Of a stretch of 26,669 nt of DNA, positions 16,115 to 24,218 are shown piece by piece; positions within the stretch are counted from its first letter, which is position 1, and every line of letters starts with the position of its first letter. The stretch lies in assembly GCA_963815295.1 (NCBI GenBank), contig CAWFFZ010000017.1, positions 1 to 26,669 of the forward strand, read 5' to 3'. Both the position numbers and the translations under genes were made by a program. The stretch comes from JACDHG01 sp963815295. GTDB taxonomy: Bacteria > Actinomycetota > Actinomycetes > Propionibacteriales > Nocardioidaceae. Below the pieces are notes generated by a model. The model saw only the letters and a program-made list of their open reading frames with translations. It was not told the origin of the DNA and searched no databases.

Positions 16115-17346
16115 GGATCCCGACCGTGGCTTCTCCGAAGCCCGAGCACTTCACGTCCAGGCTGCGGAGCCCCGAGGTGACGGCGAGGATCGGCCTATGG
16201 CTCGGCGTGTGTTTCGCCATCGCCTTCTTCACGGGTCTCTATAGCCACTTCCTGCAGACCACTCCGGGCTGGCTCACCCTCCCGACCCGGCCGGTGTGGA
16301 TCTATCGGGTCACCCAGGGCCTGCATGTGATCGCCGGAACTGCCGCAGTGCCACTGCTGCTCGTCAAGCTGTGGTCGGTCTACCCGAAACTGTTCGAACG
16401 ATTCGACCTACGCAACGTACGACGGTTGTCGCTCCAGCTCGCCGAGCGAGCCTCGATCGCCCTGCTCGTCTCGGCCGCGATCTTCGAGCTCGCGACAGGG
16501 CTCACGAACATCACTCATTGGTACCCGTGGACCAACTTCTCCTTCCGCGCGGCCCACTACGCCGTCGGCTGGATCGCGATCGGCTCGCTGGCGACCCACA
16601 TTGCCGTCAAACTGCCAACCATCAGAGCTGCAATCAGCGGCCCCGTTGACCCGTCGGAGCCGGGCGAAGCGATTCCACGCTCGACGGAAGCCGCACACGC
16701 AGACTCGCTACTGCCCACGCAAACAGCCACAGCGACAGGGCCCCCCACGGCAGGGGTCAGCCGTCGTGAATTACTGCTCACGACTTGGGTCGCAACGGGG
16801 GTCGCGGTGCTGAGCACCGCAGGAGCGACAGTTCCGTGGTTGCGCAAGGTTTCGGTCTTCGGGGTCCGGTCCGGCGATGGCCCGCAAGGCGTGCCCGTCA
16901 ACAAGAGCGCCGTTGCGGCGGGCGTCATTGCGCTCGCCACCGATCCGTCGTACCTGCTGCAGATAGTCAACGGCAGCAGGGTCGTCAGGCTCTCCGTCGC
17001 CGACCTCACCCAGCTGCCGCAGACCACTGCAAGCCTTCCGATCGCCTGCGTCGAGGGGTGGAGCGCGACGGGGCTTTGGCGCGGCCAGCGGATCCGCGAC
17101 CTGCTCGCCATGGTGGGTGCCCCCGACGACGCTGACATCATGGTCAGGTCGCTGCAGCCTTCTGGTCCGTTCCGCGTCACCACCATGCAACGCGAGTTCG
17201 CCCGAGACCCGCTCACCCTGCTGGCACTGGAGCTGAATGGTGAGCCGCTGAGCATCGACCATGGCTTCCCGTGCCGGGTCATCGCGCCCGCACGACCGGG
17301 AGTGCTGCAGACGAAGTGGGTCGCTCAACTCGAGGTGGTGCAATGA
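16111..17346 (+). CDS. Membrane molybdopterin oxidoreductase with N-terminal cytochrome b561-like helices
   Basis: A 411-residue two-part protein. Residues 1-170 hold four transmembrane helices with histidines at H46, H72, H149 and H163, the spacing expected for a di-haem b-type cytochrome. After a linker, S217-R-R-E-L-L-L precedes a fifth helix at about 222-243. Residues 245-411 are a sulfite-oxidase-type Moco domain, with IACVEGWSATGLWRGQRIRD at 311-330, where C313 is the expected molybdenum ligand. It likely passes electrons between an extracytoplasmic substrate and the quinone pool. The Moco domain is shorter than full sulfite oxidase and lacks the dimerisation domain, as in YedY-like proteins. 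It sits in a chain of overlapping genes (ATGA at both ends). Confidence 0.85.
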   Translation: MRIPTVASPKPEHFTSRLRSPEVTARIGLWLGVCFAIAFFTGLYSHFLQTTPGWLTLPTRPVWIYRVTQGLHVIAGTAAVPLLLVKLWSVYPKLFERFDLRNVRRLSLQLAERASIALLVSAAIFELATGLTNITHWYPWTNFSFRAAHYAVGWIAIGSLATHIAVKLPTIRAAISGPVDPSEPGEAIPRSTEAAHADSLLPTQTATATGPPTAGVSRRELLLTTWVATGVAVLSTAGATVPWLRKVSVFGVRSGDGPQGVPVNKSAVAAGVIALATDPSYLLQIVNGSRVVRLSVADLTQLPQTTASLPIACVEGWSATGLWRGQRIRDLLAMVGAPDDADIMVRSLQPSGPFRVTTMQREFARDPLTLLALELNGEPLSIDHGFPCRVIAPARPGVLQTKWVAQLEVVQ

Positions 17347-17797
17347 GGTCCGTTCGCGTCCTGCTCGGAATGGTCGGGATGGTCGTGACCGCTGTCGGAA
17401 TCTCCAAGCCGTCGAACGAGGGTCGGACGTGGTTGTCGAGGTGGCGACATGGCTGGTCGTCGGAACCTTCGCACACGACGGCCTGCTAGCCCCGATTATC
17501 GTGGTGCTTGGCGTCCTCGTTGTGCGGCTGCTTCCTATCTGGGCACGGATGCCCCTGGTCACCGGTTTCGTCGTACTCGGGTCGGCAACGATCGTGGCGT
17601 ATCCGGTGTTGAGCGGCAACGGAGAGGACTCGACCATCCCCTCTCTGCTCGATCGCAACTACGTTGGTGGGTGGCTGGTGCTGGCCGCCCTGACCTGTGT
17701 CGGCGTGGCAACCGGGTCTTGGTGGCAGCGCTGGCGTCTGTCAGCTGTGTCAACGAGATCAGCGGTTTCCACGGTGAGCCGCCGCGAGGAGGTGTGA
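17343..17797 (+). pseudogene. Small four-helix membrane protein (one frameshift)
   Basis: ATG 17343 overlaps the oxidoreductase stop and reads MRSVRVLLGMVGMVVTAVG. Adding one G to GG near 17399 continues it as NLQAVERGSDVVVEVATWLV, then APIIVVLGVLVVRLLPI, TGFVVLGSATIVAYPVLSG and YVGGWLVLAALTCVGVA. The repaired 151-residue protein has about four transmembrane helices and a basic tail (RREEV). I do not recognise the family. Its place after the haem-containing oxidoreductase and just before the two-component genes suggests an accessory membrane subunit. The next gene starts two bases after its stop. Confidence 0.6.
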
Positions 17798-17799
17798 CC

Positions 17800-18480
17800 A
17801 TGACGCGTGTGCTCGTCGTCGACGACGACCCCACGGTGCGCGAGGTCGTGCTCTCGTATCTTCGTGCGGCGTCGTACGACGTCGCCGAGGCTTCTGACGG
17901 GGAGACGGCCTTGTCGATGGCGGGACACCAGCGTGTTGACCTGGTCGTGCTCGACGTGATGCTGCCGGGACTTGACGGGTTGGAGGTGTGCCGCCGGTTG
18001 CGTACCCAGGGCGACCTTCCGATCATCATGCTCACCGCACTCGGCGGAGAATCAGATCGCGTGGTCGGGCTGGAACTCGGTGCCGACGACTACCTCACCA
18101 AACCGTTCAGTCCCCGCGAACTGGTGCTCCGCGTCGGTTCGGTGCTACGCCGAGCCAGCCAGGACGCCATCCCTGATCCTCGAGTCCTCGAGGACGGCGA
18201 CCTTCGCATCGACGGCCCGAGCCGCCAGGTGATGCGGACCGGCGAGCCCCTTGCGCTGACGATGCGGGAGTTTGACCTGCTCCGTTTCCTCGTGGCACAT
18301 CCCGGCACGGCGTTCACCCGGGTCGAGCTGCTCGAGAAGGTCTGGGGCTGGTCATTCGGCGATCAGTCCACGGTGACGGTGCACGTGCGGCGGCTCCGGG
18401 AAAAGATCGAGTCCGATTCCACATCACCGCAGCGGCTGGTGACCGTATGGGGAGTCGGCTACCGGTGGGACGCGGCATGA
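17800..18480 (+). CDS. OmpR-family response regulator
   Basis: A 226-residue DNA-binding regulator. The receiver domain (1-120) has the acidic pocket VDDDP, phosphoacceptor D52 in VVLDVMLPGLDG, T79 and K101 (YLTKPFSP). The C-terminal winged helix (about 130-226) has LTMREFDLLRFLVAHPGTAF, VWGWSFGDQSTVTVHVRRLR and the closing VWGVGYRW. GGAGGTG precedes the ATG. It overlaps the kinase start (ATGA). It probably controls the upstream gene chain in response to its partner kinase. Confidence 0.93.
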   Translation: MTRVLVVDDDPTVREVVLSYLRAASYDVAEASDGETALSMAGHQRVDLVVLDVMLPGLDGLEVCRRLRTQGDLPIIMLTALGGESDRVVGLELGADDYLTKPFSPRELVLRVGSVLRRASQDAIPDPRVLEDGDLRIDGPSRQVMRTGEPLALTMREFDLLRFLVAHPGTAFTRVELLEKVWGWSFGDQSTVTVHVRRLREKIESDSTSPQRLVTVWGVGYRWDAA

Positions 18481-19601
18481 GCATCCCGATCGTGACGCCG
18501 GACGAGCTTAAAATCATGGCGATCGCTGCCTCGCTGACCGCTGGCGTCGGGTCGCTGGGTCTCGGTCTCGCCTACCTGACCAGACGGGGATCGGTGCGGT
18601 GGGCGTTCGGGACCGTGGCGCTGATCAGCGTACTCGGGCTCGTCGCGGGCATCGTCGGGACTGCCCGCGCCATGTTTCTTTCCGACCACGACTTCGTGGT
18701 CGTCATATGGGTGGCCGCGGTGTCCGGCCCGGTGTCGATCGCGTTTGCGCTCGTGGTGGCTCGACAGGCCGTCCTGGGCTCGCGAGCCGTGCAAGCGGCC
18801 ACACGAGCATTGGGCGAGAACGGCACATTCATTCCCCCGAAAGGTACGACGTCAGAACTCGCTGACCTGTCCACCCAACTCGCCGACACGTCGCAGCGGC
18901 TGGCCCATTCGCGGGAACGGGAGCGAACGCTTGAGGCTTCACGACGCGAGCTCGTCGCGTGGGTCTCCCATGACTTGCGGACTCCGCTGGCCGGGCTTCG
19001 GGCGATGGCGGAGGCACTCGAGGACGGCATCGCCGAAGACCCCGCGCGCTATCACCAGCAGATGCGCGAGACGGTGGACAAGATGGCACGAATGGTCGAT
19101 GACTTGTTCGAACTGTCGCGGATCCATGCTGGTTCTCTTCAGCTGAGCCTTGAGGTCGTGTCGGTCGAAGAGGCGATCAGCGAGGCGTTGGCGATCAGCG
19201 GACCGGTCGCGCAGGCCAACGGCGTCCGTCTCGGGGGGTACGCAGAACCCGGTGTCGCCGTACGAGCCGACCCAGGGGAGCTCGCGCGGATGATCGGCAA
19301 CCTCCTGACCAACGCGATCCGGCACACGCCCAACGACGGCGTCGTCGAAGTGACCGCGCGGGCAGGGGAGAGGGGAGTGGAGTTCTCCGTCAGCGATGCA
19401 TGCGGCGGGATCCCCGACGAAGACCTCAACCGGGTATTCGAAGTCGCGTGGCGAGGCAGCAACGCGAGGACCCCAGAGACTACAGCCGGATCGGGTCTGG
19501 GCCTTGCGATCGTCCGCGGGATCGCGGAGGCACATCGTGGCAGCGTGCGGGTCGACAATGTTGGCGCGGGTTGTCGGTTCCGGGTCGAGCTCCCGATGTA
19601 G
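18477..19601 (+). CDS. Sensor histidine kinase
   Basis: A 374-residue membrane kinase. Three hydrophobic segments lie at about 12-33, 44-66 and 73-97, with almost no extracellular domain, so sensing is probably intramembrane or via a partner. The DHp helix carries the phosphoaccepting H165 in AWVSHDLRTPLAGLRAM. The ATPase domain has the N box NLLTNAIRHTP, G1 SDACGGIPDEDLNRVF and G2 GSGLGLAIVRG. The start at 18477 overlaps the regulator stop, so the two are coupled. The cognate pair closes the long co-oriented gene run. Confidence 0.92.
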   Translation: MSIPIVTPDELKIMAIAASLTAGVGSLGLGLAYLTRRGSVRWAFGTVALISVLGLVAGIVGTARAMFLSDHDFVVVIWVAAVSGPVSIAFALVVARQAVLGSRAVQAATRALGENGTFIPPKGTTSELADLSTQLADTSQRLAHSRERERTLEASRRELVAWVSHDLRTPLAGLRAMAEALEDGIAEDPARYHQQMRETVDKMARMVDDLFELSRIHAGSLQLSLEVVSVEEAISEALAISGPVAQANGVRLGGYAEPGVAVRADPGELARMIGNLLTNAIRHTPNDGVVEVTARAGERGVEFSVSDACGGIPDEDLNRVFEVAWRGSNARTPETTAGSGLGLAIVRGIAEAHRGSVRVDNVGAGCRFRVELPM

Positions 19602-19741
19602 GGTCGGCCGCCTGCAGCAAGGTGAACCTGGCGGGACTCGGCTTCTCTAAACAGGCATACCTGGCGGGTTGACGATTCACCGGAGCACGTCGTTGTGCAG
19701 GTGCCGCACATATCCGCCGCACTTGAGGGACGCAGCTAGAG

Positions 19742-20117
19742 ACGCGTGCGGTACTTCGGTCGTTAAGCAATCCCAGAGCATCGCCTGGGCATCCGAGGCC
19801 CCGCTGGCCGTGCACGACTGGGACAGCGTGATCGCCCAACCGGAAACATCCATCGTTGGCCTTGCAGCCGCCCGGTGGGCCGCGACTGGGAACCGGGGGG
19901 AGCGGCTTCCGTCGCGCAGACCGAGGAGTTCATTGCCTCCTACCAAGTGGCCACTGGGCGGCCCTGGGCGCCGTCCGAGGTCAACGGCGCCTGGGCCGCT
20001 GGCCTGTGGGTCCGCCTGTTCAACGCGAGGAAGGACGTTGCAGATGGTGGCAGCCCGCAACTCGACCGCCTCGAAGGTGAAGTGGGTGAGCGTCTCGCGC
20101 TCGCTGCGCTCGACTGA
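19742..20117 (+). pseudogene. Aminoglycoside-phosphotransferase-like (APH) C-terminal remnant
   Basis: Only the C-terminal lobe remains. SQSIAWASEAPLAVHDWDSV contains the DWD of the APH/choline-kinase fold (metal-binding aspartate). One frame over follow TEEFIASYQVATGRPWAPSE and NGAWAAGLWVRLFNARKDV. Adding one G to GGG near 19890 joins the frames (AATGEPGGAASVAQ). The N-lobe and the catalytic HGD loop are absent, so this is a true truncation. The 140 bases between the kinase stop and this fragment show nothing I can name. Confidence 0.65.
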
Positions 20118-20488
20118 ACCTTCAACTGCCTTCGCGGGACCTCCGCTCATCCGGCAGATCCGGTAAACATGATCCCGCATGCAGGACATGCTTCGTCATG
20201 CGGCGAACGTGTTATCCGCTGTTCGATCTATTACCTTCGTCGTACGTCGGTCATCGGAGAACCAATCCGATGACGGTCAGTCGCGCGGATCGCGGCATGA
20301 GCGTGCGTCTCCGAGTGCACGCTGCGCGGCTATGTCTGGATGTCGGTGCCAGGCGATGTTGGACCAGCCGTTGTGCAAGGCCATCATTGCCTTTCGGCGC
20401 TGGCTCCGAACTTTTTTCGGTGCCGAATGCGTCGATAGTGGTAGGGAGCTGGTGTGGAAGCCGCTCATCACCCGATCGAGGTGGAGTC
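20118..20488. other. Intergenic region with repeat and possible ECF-type promoter
   Basis: No supported gene. It contains the first 46-bp repeat (20142-20187). GAAC (20408-20411) lies 18 bases before CGTC (20430-20433), a loose match to ECF/SigE-type promoters and so a possible autoregulatory promoter for the sigma gene. An open frame runs through it into the sigma gene, but its N-terminal translation has no family sense. Confidence 0.35.
20142..20187 (+). repeat. 46-bp direct repeat, copy A
   Basis: The segment beginning TCCGCTCATCCGGCAG and ending GATCCCGCATGCAGGAC is matched at 23531-23576 with only two single-base gaps. The two copies bracket about 3.3 kb holding the sigma, anti-sigma-like, lipoprotein and SnoaL-like genes. 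Weaker similarity continues for about 20 bases beyond the 3' end. Confidence 0.8.
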
Positions 20489-21025
20489 ATGGCTGAGGGA
20501 CATCGACGGGATGTCGCGGCGTACTCCGACCTCGTGACGGCGCGGTCGAACTCGCTTCTCCGCACCGCTTACCTGATGGTCGGTGACCACCAGCTGGCCC
20601 AGGACCTGCTCCAGGAGTCACTCGTCAAGACGTACGTCGCGTGGCCCAAGCTGCGCGACGTGGCCAAGGCCGAGGCGTACACGCGCCGGACGATCATCAC
20701 CACCGCCATCTCCTGGCGTCGCCGTCGCTCCTTCCACGAGCGCCCGGTCGAGGTGCTGCCCGATGCCGGCGTGGCCGATCGCGTCGATGAGCTCGTCACT
20801 CGCGACGCACTGTGGGCCCAGTTGCACCTGCTGCCACCCCGACAGCGTGCGGCCATCGTGCTCCGCTACTACCTCGATCTGTCCGAGGCCCAGACCGCCG
20901 AAACCATGGGGTGCTCGGTGGGAGCGGTCAAGAGCCAGACCTCGGCCGGCCTCGACCGGCTGCGTGACCGGATGGGCCCGGATGTCGCGCTCTTCACCAC
21001 GACTGACCAGAGGACGACGCCATGA
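20489..21025 (+). CDS. SigE-family ECF RNA polymerase sigma factor
   Basis: A 178-residue sigma-70 family protein with region 2 and region 4 only. Region 2 is RSNSLLRTAYLMVGDHQLAQ and the following DLLQESLVKTYVAWPKL. Region 4 is LPPRQRAAIVLRYYLDLSEA, QTAETMGCSVGAVKSQTSAG and LDRLRD. This is the pattern of the actinobacterial SigE-type (TIGR02983) ECF group. The start at 20489 is chosen over a longer frame because region 2 begins shortly after and GAGGTGGAG lies just upstream. The stop overlaps the next gene (ATGA), the usual sigma/anti-sigma arrangement. Confidence 0.9.
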   Translation: MAEGHRRDVAAYSDLVTARSNSLLRTAYLMVGDHQLAQDLLQESLVKTYVAWPKLRDVAKAEAYTRRTIITTAISWRRRRSFHERPVEVLPDAGVADRVDELVTRDALWAQLHLLPPRQRAAIVLRYYLDLSEAQTAETMGCSVGAVKSQTSAGLDRLRDRMGPDVALFTTTDQRTTP

Positions 21026-22137
21026 ACGGGATGCTCCGCGACCTGCTCAACGAGCGCGCCGACGCTGCGGGCAGCCCCGACCTGGATCTCCACGACCTGA
21101 TCGACCAAGGAGAGCAGCGCGTCAGGCGCCGTCGTCGCTTGACCATTGGCGGCGCAGTGGCTGCGGTGGTGCTGACGGTGGGCGGGAGCTTCGCGCTCCT
21201 CCAGCCCGGCGACCGCGCCACGTCGCCGGTGGGTCCTCCGCCAACCCACCCGACCAGCACCGAGGACGTCCTGCCCGACACCACAGATGGTTCGCGGCCT
21301 CTCACCTACGGCCTGGGAGGGACCATTCATTACGGCAACCGCGTCATCGAGGCCGCGGAGGATGCCGATGGGCTCTTCGTGTTCGACAACGGTCTGGCGA
21401 TCCTCACGGGCGACGACGGCCGCCCGGCTGACAATCGCCTGTTCTTCACGGAGGGCTCCGAGCAGGTCGAGATCGCTCGTGGGGCAGAGATGGTCACGTC
21501 CGGCGAGGTTGGCTCGCTCCTGGTGTGGCTGGACGGAGACGACGTCGTGATCTATGACACCCACGTCCGCGGCGTGGTCGACCGGGTGCCCCTGAACGGC
21601 CTGCGTCTCGCCAATCCGATCACCCCGCTCGAGGACGCGGTGTACTGGACGGAGTACGACGATGCCACGGCCACCAGGCTGAGCGATGGGAAACTGGTTC
21701 GCTACGACGTGTTGACCGGAACCCGGACCCCCTCCTCGCAAGCGGATTACCAAGCCGAGACGCGGACTGCGCTGTCACCCATCCTCGTCGTGGGCTCGGC
21801 CGACTCGGTTACCCCGGCCGAAGGCTTCACCGTCATCGACTCCCGACTCGAGTTCGTCCCCGACACACAGGGGGCACCGCCGCCGGTCTTCGTGACAGCG
21901 ACGGGCGAACGCCTGCGCGTCAGCGTGCCGGACGGGTATGACGGCGAGTCGCTGGGCGTCTTCCAATGGCTGGACGACGACAGGTTCGCGCTCGTGGCTG
22001 AAGGTGGTGTCAAAAGGGCGCCGATAGGCGACCTGCTCGTGTGCCGCATCTCCGCCGGCCAGTGCTCCACCGTCGCCTCCGGCGAGCAGTACTGGCTGCT
22101 GCCCGGGCCTGGCGCCAGCGTCGGCGCGGAGGACTGA
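21022..22137 (+). CDS. Putative membrane anti-sigma/partner protein of the ECF sigma factor
   Basis: A 371-residue single-span protein. Residues 1-44 are cytoplasmic (MLRDLLNERADAAGSPDLDL, then basic RRRRR), residues about 47-65 are a helix (IGGAVAAVVLTVGGSFALL), and about 300 extracytoplasmic residues follow. These contain repeating short strands (DADGLFVFDNGLAILTGDDG, LLVWLDGDDVVIYDTHVRG) that suggest a beta-propeller-like sensor. It has no HxxxCxxC zinc anti-sigma motif, so the anti-sigma role rests on the ATGA overlap with the sigma gene and the topology. Confidence 0.65.
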   Translation: MNGMLRDLLNERADAAGSPDLDLHDLIDQGEQRVRRRRRLTIGGAVAAVVLTVGGSFALLQPGDRATSPVGPPPTHPTSTEDVLPDTTDGSRPLTYGLGGTIHYGNRVIEAAEDADGLFVFDNGLAILTGDDGRPADNRLFFTEGSEQVEIARGAEMVTSGEVGSLLVWLDGDDVVIYDTHVRGVVDRVPLNGLRLANPITPLEDAVYWTEYDDATATRLSDGKLVRYDVLTGTRTPSSQADYQAETRTALSPILVVGSADSVTPAEGFTVIDSRLEFVPDTQGAPPPVFVTATGERLRVSVPDGYDGESLGVFQWLDDDRFALVAEGGVKRAPIGDLLVCRISAGQCSTVASGEQYWLLPGPGASVGAED

Positions 22138-22187
22138 ACCATGACGTACCGCCGCTCCCGACTTACGCCGACTGAGGAAAGGAACTC

Positions 22188-22958
22188 ATGATGATCCCGA
22201 TCCGCCTCGCCGTGACCTGCTGCACGCTCATGACCATGGTCCTGCTGAGCGCCTGCACCGCCGACGCGTCCAAGGACGGCGACGGTCCGAGCGTCACCGA
22301 GCAGACGAGCAGCACCACCACGCCGCCGACGAGCGAGCCCACGTACACGCCTTCGTCAGGCGCAGATGTACCGGGTGCGCCGGACCTTTCGGCGTTCGGC
22401 GAGGAGGAGCTGGAGCCCGGGCGCTACACCTTCTTGCCGTTCGGCGGCTCGGAGGCAGACCTGCCCGAGATGCAAGTTCCCGACGGTTTCACGGCTTACA
22501 AGGGCTTCGCGGCCGGAGCGAGCAAGGGCCCCTTCAGGTCAGTGATGGTGTGGACCATAGACACCGTCGACCTTCAGCCGTGCAAGACGTCAGGACCGAC
22601 CCGGATAGGGCCGTCGCCGGACGCGCTAGCCGAAGCGCTGTCCCGTCAACGGCTCACCACGACTACTGCGCCGGAACGGATCGAGCTGGGCGGCCACCAG
22701 GGGCTCTATCTCGAGGTCACTGCCCCGACGGGGCGCGGGTTCACCGACTGCGACTCCTTCGACCTCTGGGGCAACGACGGGGGCGGGCTGCGCTACCTGC
22801 AAGGGCCGGGGCAGGTCGAGCGGCTCTGGATCCTCGATGTGCCGGGGGAGCGCCTGGTCATCGACGCCAGCTCCACGCAGGGAGTCACGCCGTCTCAGGA
22901 GCAGCAGCTGAGGCAGATAGCCGAGTCTGCGCGCTTCCGGCAGCCGGTCACGCCCTAG
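22188..22958 (+). CDS. Lipoprotein of unknown function
   Basis: A 256-residue exported lipoprotein. The N-terminus has a hydrophobic stretch ending in the lipobox LLSAC, so C23 would be lipidated. A T/S/P-rich spacer (about 30-60) follows, then a folded domain with RYTFLPFGGSEADLPEMQVP and VMVWTIDTVDLQPCKTSGP. GGAAAGGAA lies before the ATG. It is 50 bp after the anti-sigma-like gene and probably in the same transcript, so it may be part of the envelope stress response. I do not recognise the domain. Confidence 0.75.
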   Translation: MMIPIRLAVTCCTLMTMVLLSACTADASKDGDGPSVTEQTSSTTTPPTSEPTYTPSSGADVPGAPDLSAFGEEELEPGRYTFLPFGGSEADLPEMQVPDGFTAYKGFAAGASKGPFRSVMVWTIDTVDLQPCKTSGPTRIGPSPDALAEALSRQRLTTTTAPERIELGGHQGLYLEVTAPTGRGFTDCDSFDLWGNDGGGLRYLQGPGQVERLWILDVPGERLVIDASSTQGVTPSQEQQLRQIAESARFRQPVTP

Positions 22959-23031
22959 GGGAGGCCGAAGTTCCCCACCCATCGGCGAGTCGCACGCACC
23001 CGGATCGCGGCATGAGCGGATGGCCGGGCTA

Positions 23032-23444
23032 TCAGCCAGCGGGGATCCCGCGCTCGTTGCGGTAGCCCCGCACGCCGGTGATGACGCCGTCGACCACCGT
23101 GAAGATGTGGCACACCATGCTGACGTGGGTGCCGTCGCTGTCGACGATCGTCGACAGTTGCTCGACGTACACGTCGTCGCCGGCCTGCTGCACGGTGACG
23201 TTCTGCGTGGTGAGCGACGTGGCCTTGTTGATCGGCGCCTGCAACCTCGTGATCCGCGTGTCGGCACCGCGGTGCATCACCTGCCAAGGCTCGTCGGTCC
23301 ACGGGCTCGCGGCCTTGATGACGAAGTCGGCGGCCAGGAACTCGCGGAGGGCCTCGAAGTCGTCGGCGTCCCCGGACGCCCGTGCCCGCTGGACCGCCTC
23401 GATGTAGCCCGTACAAGTCTGATCGAGGGAGTGTCATCAGCCAT
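23032..23444 (-). pseudogene. SnoaL-like (NTF2 fold) protein (one frameshift)
   Basis: ATG 23444 has GGAGG six bases upstream and starts MADDTP. Adding one C to CCC near 23430 continues it as LDQTCTGYIEAVQRARASGD then FLAADFVIKAASPWTDEPW. The frame then stays open through QVMHRGADTRITRLQAPINK, VEQLSTIVDSDGTHVSMVCH and FTVVDGVITGVRGYRNERG. The repaired protein has 137 residues, with the helix-then-curved-sheet layout of SnoaL/NTF2-like proteins. Some members are isomerases or hydrolases, many are only ligand-binding. It is convergent with the lipoprotein gene. Confidence 0.7.
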
Positions 23445-23530
23445 CTGCCACCTCCGGTCCGGAGACCATGGCACGCGTGGCGCGCGCTCTGCAAGGACCC
23501 GTGCGGCACCAACATGCGCGTGCCGAGCCA

Positions 23531-23576
23531 TCCGCTCATCGGCAGATCCGGTAAACAATGATCCCGCATGCAGGAC
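23531..23576 (+). repeat. 46-bp direct repeat, copy B
   Basis: This is the partner of copy A at 20142-20187, in the same orientation. On the minus strand this copy falls inside an open frame upstream of the SnoaL-like gene (it includes DEDVLHAGSLFTGSADERMA), so the repeat may be a leftover of a duplicated gene rather than a mobile-element end. The minus-strand reading in copy A is disturbed by two compensating single-base changes. Confidence 0.8.
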
Positions 23577-23757
23577 GTCCTCGTCAGGGGCGAGCTGCCA
23601 GCCGCCCACGCCGCGTAGAGCGAGGACACCGACGTATGTCGATCCGTGGATGATCACGGAGCACGGCGTTGCACACTCGACTCACCACGCAGCATCGCAG
23701 CAATGCACTTGTTCAGGTCGAGAAGATCACGCTGCAGGTGAACCTGCTGCCTATTGT

Positions 23758-24218
23758 CTACGCCGTCGCTGCCTCTGCACCGGTTGCCTCTCTTGTGTTG
23801 CCTGACTCCTCGTCTTCGCGAGCGCGTTGATCTTCCTGGGCGGCCTCGAACCGGGCGATGTCGTCTTCGGTCATGACCAAGTTGAAGGGGGCCACATGAC
23901 GCTTACGTGTGCCGTGTAGGCCGAGGAGGCGACATCTCGTGGCGATGATGCACCGGATGGTGTTGATGGCTCTGAGGTCACCGTTCATCGCCCTTTCCCA
24001 TATCGACGCCTGCAGGGCATCGAGTCGTGCGATCTCCATCGCACGAAGCTCGTCGATGTTATCGGCCAGGCGTTCCGACAGCGCCTTCGCGACGACGCGG
24101 TGTGCGGTGCCTCGGTTGGCGTAGCCCACTTCTCGAGCGATCTGGTCGTAGCTCGACCTTCGCGCATCAACTCGACCGCTCTGCAGGCCCGCCACGTTGC
24201 CAGCGCCGTTGTGGTCAT
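23758..24218 (-). pseudogene. Phage-type HTH protein (terminase small-subunit-like), one frameshift
   Basis: ATG 24218 follows GGAAGGGAG and reads MTTTALATWRACRAVELMRE. After a frame break near 24155 it continues YDQIAREVGYANRGTAHRVV, LSERLADNIDELRAMEIARL and DALQASIWERAMNGDLRAIN, then IIATRCRLLGLHG. This is the layout of small phage or mobile-element proteins related to terminase small subunits: an HTH, then a helical 'ELR..E..RLDaLq..lw' segment and 'RlLGL'. One extra base restores 153 residues. The C-terminal tail is acidic. It lies about 600 bp from a tRNA-Pro fragment, which supports a phage or integrative-element origin. Confidence 0.6.

Noticed and set aside
20198..20488. Upstream extension of the sigma factor gene
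   Set aside because: The extra 97 residues do not resemble any sigma region, while the ATG at 20489 has a purine-rich site and starts at the normal place before region 2.
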